Shown here piece after piece: positions 6,591 through 11,655 of a DNA stretch of 11,655 bases. Source of the DNA: Planctomycetota bacterium (GTDB lineage Bacteria; Planctomycetota; Phycisphaerae; Sedimentisphaerales; Anaerohalosphaeraceae); the NCBI GenBank assembly GCA_003644175.1, contig QNBS01000039.1, positions 1 through 11,655 of the forward strand, in the 5' to 3' direction. The notes beneath the pieces are model-generated. The model did not search any database and had not been told where the DNA came from. It saw only the letters and a program-made list of their open reading frames with translations. Position 1 is the stretch's first letter. Each line of letters starts with the position of its first letter. The position numbers and the translations under genes are program-made.

Positions 6591-7076
6591 ATGAACAGGA
6601 GCTTGTCCGATATTACGTCGGTTGATTTGGCGCCTTTGGGAAGAATAATCGAGTCCCATGCGCCGGTCTCTTCAAATAGTTTGATCCCCATCCTTCAGCA
6701 AATTCAGGATGCGTACGGTTACCTGCCCAAAATCGTGTTAATGGAGATGGGCAAGCGGACCGGCATTGCCGCCAGTCAAATCTACGGTGTTGCAACGTTC
6801 TATGAGCAATTCTGTTTCGAACCCCGAGGTCGGCATACAATAAAATGCTGCCGCGGCACGGCATGCCACGTCAAGGGCGGGCCGGAGATTAGCGAGGAGA
6901 TCGAACGGGCCATCGGGGTCGAAGCCGGCGGCACGACCGAAGATATGCGGTTTACGTTTGAAACTGTGGCGTGTTTGGGGACGTGCTTTCTGGCGCCTGT
7001 TATTATGGTTGATAATGATTACTACGGGCATTTGACCGCAAGCAGAATTGAAGAGATACTCGAAAGGTACACCTGA
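6591..7076 (+). CDS. nuoE: NuoE/HydC-like 2Fe-2S subunit of the formate dehydrogenase complex
   Basis: This 161-residue thioredoxin-like [2Fe-2S] protein belongs to the 24-kDa NADH dehydrogenase subunit family (NuoE, HydC, HylA). It relays electrons beside the flavin subunit encoded next. An N-terminal helical part contains LIPILQQIQDAYGYLP (31-46) and IYGVATFYEQF (64-74), both family hallmarks. The cluster ligands are Cys87-x4-Cys92 and Cys128-x3-Cys132 (CCRGTACHVKG and CLGTC). The start at 6591 follows GGGGA and gives the usual length; the longer reading back to 6357 would run into the preceding gene. It is followed after five bases by the NuoF-like gene, so the two are almost certainly cotranscribed. 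The symbol is used in the family sense: no membrane complex I genes are present. It could equally serve a hydrogenase, but the formate dehydrogenase downstream decides the context. Confidence 0.92.
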   Translation: MNRSLSDITSVDLAPLGRIIESHAPVSSNSLIPILQQIQDAYGYLPKIVLMEMGKRTGIAASQIYGVATFYEQFCFEPRGRHTIKCCRGTACHVKGGPEISEEIERAIGVEAGGTTEDMRFTFETVACLGTCFLAPVIMVDNDYYGHLTASRIEEILERYT

Positions 7077-7081
7077 CCGAA

Positions 7082-8926
7082 ATGCCGGACAAAAAAATCA
7101 CATCGATAAAAGATCTCGAGGCGTTGCAGCAGTCGCTCAGGGGCAAGGCTGAGAAGTTCAAAGCCAGAGTCCTGATATGCATGACCGGCTGCCGCGCCCT
7201 CGGTGCTGAGAGTGTCGCGACCGGATTCCGGGACAAGCTTGGCGCTCTGGGACTGAACAAAGACATCGCCGTCGTGGAGACCGGCTGTATCGGCATGTGT
7301 GCGATCGCGCCGGTCGTGTTGATAGAGCCGTGGGATTATCTGTATGGACATGTATCGCCCGATGATATCGATGAGATCATCGAGCAGACGCTGAAAAACG
7401 GCCGGTCCGTTGACCGCCTCACCGTCAAAAAGAACAAAAAGCCCGTTGCGAAAAAAAACGACGTGGACTTTTACCGAAAGCAGAAGCAGCTTGTTCTGGA
7501 AAACTGCGGACGAATCGATCCTCGGCGCATCGACGATGCCATCGAGCGGGGGGGCTATGCCGCGGCGATCAGAGCGCTTACCGAAAAGACTCCCGATGAG
7601 GTGGTTGAAGAAGTGATCGCCTCCGGTCTTCGAGGCCGCGGCGGTGCGGGGTTTCCCACGGGTGTCAAATGGAAGTTCGCCCGCCGGTCGCCCGGTGATG
7701 AAAAATACCTGATCTGTAACGCCGACGAGGGCGATCCGGGCGCGTTTATGGACAGGGCATTGCTGGAAGGCGATCCTCATCGTGTCATTGAGGGTATGAT
7801 CATCGCCGCCTATGCCATCGGCGCGACGAAGGGATTTATCTATGTCCGCGCCGAGTATCCGATTGCCGTTGAACACATCGGTATTGCCCTGGACGAGGCG
7901 CGGACGCTCGGACTGCTCGGTGCGAACATTGCCGGCACATCGTTCGGCTTTGATATTGAGGTGCGCATGGGCGCAGGCGCCTTCGTATGTGGTGAAGAGA
8001 CGGCCTTGATTGCTTCGATAGAAGGCGGTCGCGGTATGCCAAGACCTCGGCCGCCGTTTCCTGCTGTAAAAGGATACATGGGCAAGCCCACCAACATCAA
8101 CAACGTTGAAACATTCGCGAACGTGCCGCCGATCATGCGAAGCGGTGCGGATGCATACGCGGCAATCGGCAGCGAAAAAAGCAAGGGCACCAAGATATTC
8201 GCCTTGGCCGGCAAGGTCAAGCACACCGGCCTGGTCGAAGTTCCCATGGGAACAACGCTGCGCCGGATCGTTTACGATATCGGCGGAGGCATCTCGAATG
8301 ACAAGCCGTTCAAGGCTGCCCAATTAGGCGGGCCTTCCGGCGGGTGCATACCGGCGAAGTATCTTGATTGCCAAATCGACTATGACAGTGTCCGGCAGAT
8401 CGGCGCTATCATGGGCTCCGGCGGGCTTATCGTCATGGACGAGGACACGTGCATGGTGGATATCGCCCGGTACTTCCTTGAATTCGTCCAGTCCGAGTCC
8501 TGCGGCAAGTGCACGCCGTGCAGAGTGGGCACGAAAAAGATGCTCGACATCCTGCGGTCCATCTGTGCCGGGCAGGCGACAATGGACGATCTGGCGACGC
8601 TTGAGCGGCTTGCCGAGGACATCAAGAAAGCCTCGCTTTGCGGTCTGGGGCAAACCGCCCCCAATCCGGTACTGAGCACGGTAAAGAATTTCCGGGACGA
8701 ATATGTCGAGCATATCGAAGAAAAGAAGTGTCGTGCCGGCGTGTGTAAGAACCTGTTAGGTTATGAGATATTCGAAGTCTGCACCGGATGCGGGGCGTGT
8801 CGGCGGGTCTGCCCGGTTGACGCTATCACCGGTGAAAAGAAAAAGGTTCACGCCATCGATCAGGATAAGTGCATAAAATGCGGCCAGTGTTTTGCTGTCT
8901 GTAAATTCGAGGCGATTACGAGATAA
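7082..8926 (+). CDS. nuoF: NuoF/HydB-like NADH- and FMN-binding iron-sulfur subunit
   Basis: This 614-residue diaphorase subunit exchanges electrons with NAD(H) through FMN. In order it shows: an N-terminal thioredoxin-like [2Fe-2S] domain (Cys33, Cys37, Cys69, Cys73); the flavin and NADH core with GLRGRGGAGFPTGVKW (182-197), CNADEGDPGAF (212-222) and GAGAFVCGEETALI (297-310); an SLBB region; the [4Fe-4S] site ESCGKCTPCR (Cys474, 477, 480) with Cys520; a His544/Cys550/Cys555 segment; and a C-terminal two-cluster ferredoxin domain (Cys567, 570, 573, 577 and 597, 600, 603, 607). The extra N- and C-terminal domains are typical of HydB/HylB subunits of soluble bifurcating hydrogenases and formate dehydrogenases rather than complex I NuoF. 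No good ribosome site precedes the ATG; with five-base gaps on both sides, translational coupling is likely. The protein is cytoplasmic, with no membrane segment. Bifurcation itself is inferred. Confidence 0.93.
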   Translation: MPDKKITSIKDLEALQQSLRGKAEKFKARVLICMTGCRALGAESVATGFRDKLGALGLNKDIAVVETGCIGMCAIAPVVLIEPWDYLYGHVSPDDIDEIIEQTLKNGRSVDRLTVKKNKKPVAKKNDVDFYRKQKQLVLENCGRIDPRRIDDAIERGGYAAAIRALTEKTPDEVVEEVIASGLRGRGGAGFPTGVKWKFARRSPGDEKYLICNADEGDPGAFMDRALLEGDPHRVIEGMIIAAYAIGATKGFIYVRAEYPIAVEHIGIALDEARTLGLLGANIAGTSFGFDIEVRMGAGAFVCGEETALIASIEGGRGMPRPRPPFPAVKGYMGKPTNINNVETFANVPPIMRSGADAYAAIGSEKSKGTKIFALAGKVKHTGLVEVPMGTTLRRIVYDIGGGISNDKPFKAAQLGGPSGGCIPAKYLDCQIDYDSVRQIGAIMGSGGLIVMDEDTCMVDIARYFLEFVQSESCGKCTPCRVGTKKMLDILRSICAGQATMDDLATLERLAEDIKKASLCGLGQTAPNPVLSTVKNFRDEYVEHIEEKKCRAGVCKNLLGYEIFEVCTGCGACRRVCPVDAITGEKKKVHAIDQDKCIKCGQCFAVCKFEAITR

Positions 8927-8931
8927 CAAAC

Positions 8932-11637
8932 ATGAGTGACACATTCAGCATTACAATAAACGGCAGGAAGGTTGCCGCGACAAGCGGCCGGACGATTCTT
9001 GAAGTGGCCCAGGCCAACGGTATCGACATCCCCAACCTCTGCCACGATCCGAGACTCGTGCCTTCCGGTTCGTGCCGCCTTTGTCTTGTCGAAATCGAAG
9101 GCCGGCGCGGCCCGGTGACCTCGTGCACGTTTGCGGTTGTACCCGATATGGTTGTTTCAACGAATACCGAGTTGATCAGGCGACTGCGAAAGACCATTCT
9201 GGAGCTTTTGTTCTATGAGCACTGGGGCACGTGTACAACCTGCGACGACAACGGCGAATGCAAACTCCAGCAGTATGCCTACGAATACCGCCTCGACGAC
9301 AGTGTCTTCCAACTGCCCCTGATTCCGCCGCACGACAATTACACCACCGGCAATGAGGGCATCGAGTACGATCCGGGCAAGTGCATTCGCTGCGGGCGAT
9401 GTATTCGCATCTGCCGGGAAGTCCAGATGGACAGCGCGCTGACCTTTAAGGGCAGGGCCGGCGACGTAGAAGTCTCGACAGCGTTCGATATGCCGTTAAA
9501 TAAATCGACATGCGAATTGTGCGGCCAGTGCATCTCGACCTGTCCGACGGGGGCGCTTTATGAGCGCGCGGCCAGGGGCAAAAGTCAGTGCAAGGACCTT
9601 CAGCGAACAAGAACCACATGTGTTTATTGCGGTGTAGGCTGTCAAATTGACTTGAATATCAACGCAAGGACAAACGAAATCGTCCGTGTAACCAGTCCGA
9701 CGGGGGTAATACCCAACAACGGCAACCTGTGTGTCAAGGGCCGGTTCGGAATGGACTTTGTCGGCAGCGACAAACGACTCAACGTCCCGCTGGTAAAGAA
9801 AAACGACAAGCTTGAAGAGGTCGGCTGGGACGAGGCGATCGATTATGTGGCCAAGCGGCTAAATGAGATCAAGGCAAAGTACGGCGCAGACAGCATCGCG
9901 GGGCTGTCGTCTGCCAAGTGCACCAATGAAGAGAACTACGTCTTTCAAAAGTTCATCCGCGCTGCTGTTGGCACGAACAATGTTGACCATTGTGCGCGTC
10001 TCTGCCACGCCTCGACCGTCGCCGGACTTGCACGGGCCTTCGGCAGCGGCGCGATGACCAATTCCATCGACGAGATCAGACGCGCCGAGTGCATCTTCGT
10101 CATCGGCTCCAACACAACCGAAGCTCATCCCGTGATCGGACTTAACGTAAAGGACGCCGTTATAAACAACGGCGCAAAACTCATCGTCGCCGACCCGCGA
10201 ACTATCGACATCGTTCGTTTTGCCGAGCTCTACGTAGCCCAAAAGCCCGGCACGGATGTGGCGCTCATAAACGCAATGATGAACGTCATTATCAAAGAAG
10301 AGCTGCACGATAAAGACTTCATCGGCGAACGCACAGAGAACTTCGAAGCCCTCGACAAAGTGGTCAAAGACTTCACACCCGAAAAGGCTGAAAAGATTAC
10401 GACGATTCCCGCCGATGATATTCGCCGTCTGGCGAGAATCTATGCGGGCGCATCGACGGCGAGCATCATCTACAGCATGGGCATTACCCAGCACACCACC
10501 GGAACCGACAATGTGCTCAGCCTCGCCAATCTCGCCATGCTTACCGGCAATGTGGGCAGGGAATCAACCGGTGTAAATCCCCTTCGCGGGCAGAACAACG
10601 TACAGGGCGCCTGCGACTTAGGTGCACTGCCGAACGTGTATCCGGGCTATCAATCGGTTGAAGACGCTGCGATCAATGAGAAATTCGAAAAGGCCTGGGG
10701 TGTGAAACTCTCCGACAAAAAGGGCCTCACCGTCGTCGAGATACTCCACGCCGTTGAGGAAGACAGAATTAAGGCGATTTACATCATGGGTGAAAACCCG
10801 GCTCTTTCGGATCCTAACCTGAACCGCACGCGCAAGGCGCTGGCCGATGTCGAATTCCTCGTCGTGCAGGATATATTCCTCTCCGAGACCGCCGAATACG
10901 CCGACGTCGTTTTGCCCACGGCCTGCTTTGCCGAAAAAGACGGTACGTTTACGAATACCGAGCGGCGAATCCAGCGTGTGCGAAAGGCGGTCGATGAGCC
11001 CGGCCGGGCGCGAATCGACTGGCGGATACTCTGCGAAGTGGCGACGAAAATGGGTTATCCCATGGCGTATGACGGCCCCGACAAGATCATGGAAGAAATA
11101 GCGGCCGTGTCGCCCATCTATGGCGGCATATACTACGACCGCATCGACGATATAGGCCTTTGCTGGCCGTGCCCGGACCGGGGCCATCCCGGCACAATGT
11201 ACCTGCACAAGGATAAATTCAGCCGCGGCAAGGGCAAGTTCCACCCCGTCGAATTCAAGTCGCCCGTCGAGAGCGTAAGCGACGAATACCCGTATCTGCT
11301 TTCCACGGGCAGGCAACTGTATCAGTTCCATACCGGCACGATGACGCGCAAGTCATGCGTCATCAACCAAATCTCGCCGACCGGCTATGTGGAGATTCAC
11401 ACCGACGTCGCCGCCGGGCTTGGTGTCGCCGACGGCGACAATGTTGAGGTTCGCACACGGCGAGGCAAAGTGACAACGCAGGCAAAGGTAACCGACGATA
11501 TCGAAGCCGGCTGGCTGTTTATGCCATTCCATTTCGCCGAAGGCCCGGCCAATATGCTGACCATAGACGCCCTTGACCCAATCGCAAAAATCCCGGAATA
11601 CAAAGTCTGCGCCGCAACGGTCCAAAAGGCAGAATAG
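8932..11637 (+). CDS. fdhA: Formate dehydrogenase catalytic subunit with NuoG-like iron-sulfur domain (cysteine form)
   Basis: This 901-residue molybdenum- or tungsten-bis-pterin oxidoreductase interconverts formate and CO2, the entry step of the methyl branch. The N-terminal 225 residues are NuoG/HydA-like: a [2Fe-2S] ferredoxin fold (Cys37, 48, 51, 65), a His-Cys [4Fe-4S] site (His97, Cys101, 104, 110) and two [4Fe-4S] sites (Cys151, 154, 157, 161 and 194, 197, 200, 204). The catalytic part begins with a [4Fe-4S] site (Cys230, 233, 237, 267) and the conserved Lys269 in CVKGRF. The metal-ligand position in DHCARLCHASTVAGL is Cys358 with His359, so this is not a selenoprotein. GSGAMTNS, LRGQNNVQGACDLG, MGENPALSDP and the C-terminal molydopterin-dinucleotide domain (about 780-895) follow. 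It has no twin-arginine signal, so it is cytoplasmic. It starts five bases after the NuoF-like stop without a clear ribosome site, suggesting coupling. Formate specificity is well supported by motif similarity and pathway context. Confidence 0.94.
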   Translation: MSDTFSITINGRKVAATSGRTILEVAQANGIDIPNLCHDPRLVPSGSCRLCLVEIEGRRGPVTSCTFAVVPDMVVSTNTELIRRLRKTILELLFYEHWGTCTTCDDNGECKLQQYAYEYRLDDSVFQLPLIPPHDNYTTGNEGIEYDPGKCIRCGRCIRICREVQMDSALTFKGRAGDVEVSTAFDMPLNKSTCELCGQCISTCPTGALYERAARGKSQCKDLQRTRTTCVYCGVGCQIDLNINARTNEIVRVTSPTGVIPNNGNLCVKGRFGMDFVGSDKRLNVPLVKKNDKLEEVGWDEAIDYVAKRLNEIKAKYGADSIAGLSSAKCTNEENYVFQKFIRAAVGTNNVDHCARLCHASTVAGLARAFGSGAMTNSIDEIRRAECIFVIGSNTTEAHPVIGLNVKDAVINNGAKLIVADPRTIDIVRFAELYVAQKPGTDVALINAMMNVIIKEELHDKDFIGERTENFEALDKVVKDFTPEKAEKITTIPADDIRRLARIYAGASTASIIYSMGITQHTTGTDNVLSLANLAMLTGNVGRESTGVNPLRGQNNVQGACDLGALPNVYPGYQSVEDAAINEKFEKAWGVKLSDKKGLTVVEILHAVEEDRIKAIYIMGENPALSDPNLNRTRKALADVEFLVVQDIFLSETAEYADVVLPTACFAEKDGTFTNTERRIQRVRKAVDEPGRARIDWRILCEVATKMGYPMAYDGPDKIMEEIAAVSPIYGGIYYDRIDDIGLCWPCPDRGHPGTMYLHKDKFSRGKGKFHPVEFKSPVESVSDEYPYLLSTGRQLYQFHTGTMTRKSCVINQISPTGYVEIHTDVAAGLGVADGDNVEVRTRRGKVTTQAKVTDDIEAGWLFMPFHFAEGPANMLTIDALDPIAKIPEYKVCAATVQKAE

Positions 11638-11655
11638 AGCTGCACGACACAGAAC

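Noticed and set aside
7022..8323. A 433-codon open frame on the - strand opposite the NuoF-like gene
   Set aside because: It is antisense to a gene with intact cofactor motifs and has no recognisable family features.
8932..11637. Assignment of the last gene as a complex I NuoG or an iron-only hydrogenase HydA
   Set aside because: The front end is shared with both, but the DHCARLCHASTVAGL motif and the bis-pterin domain are those of formate dehydrogenase, and no H-cluster motifs are present.

Overview
The window carries seven genes, all on the + strand, that make up most of the methyl branch of the Wood-Ljungdahl (reductive acetyl-CoA) pathway. It points to a strictly anaerobic bacterium that fixes CO2 or makes acetate, or runs the pathway backwards to oxidise acetate. 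The enzymes are bacterial (tetrahydrofolate-type) rather than archaeal. Base composition and codon use look even across the genes, so nothing suggests recent transfer. I cannot name the phylum. The dense intergenic repeats and the divergent, fused enzymes fit an uncultivated lineage (Planctomycetota- or Omnitrophota-like, low confidence).

Layout. Positions 1-295 are intergenic: a nested palindromic element (2-112), then an inverted-repeat element (138-241), a TATAAT box and a strong ribosome binding site. Block 1 (296-6457) is acsD (corrinoid iron-sulfur protein small subunit), acsE (methyl-THF:corrinoid methyltransferase), fhs (formate-THF ligase) and an unusual 809-residue gene. That gene joins a MetF-type methylene-THF reductase, a MetV-type cysteine-rich domain and a C-terminal domain resembling a degenerate copy of AcsE. 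A second copy of the inverted-repeat element (6481-6567) separates the blocks. Block 2 (6591-11637) is a tight three-gene operon with 5-base gaps: a NuoE-like subunit, a NuoF/HydB-like subunit and a large formate dehydrogenase with a NuoG-like iron-sulfur front end and cysteine in place of selenocysteine. Together they look like a soluble NAD-dependent, possibly electron-bifurcating formate dehydrogenase.

How they work together (inference from families). The block 2 complex interconverts CO2 and formate. Fhs attaches formate to tetrahydrofolate. The MetF-MetV fusion reduces methylene-THF to methyl-THF. AcsE moves the methyl to the corrinoid protein, of which AcsD is one half. FolD/FchA, AcsC and the CO dehydrogenase/acetyl-CoA synthase subunits are not in the window and must lie elsewhere, perhaps upstream.

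The most interesting points are the three-part MetF-MetV-AcsE-like fusion, whose third domain keeps the spacing of AcsE but has lost the expected active-site asparagines; the same repeat heading both transcription blocks; and two degenerate heptamer (TAGTNNN) arrays in gaps between the methyl-branch genes.
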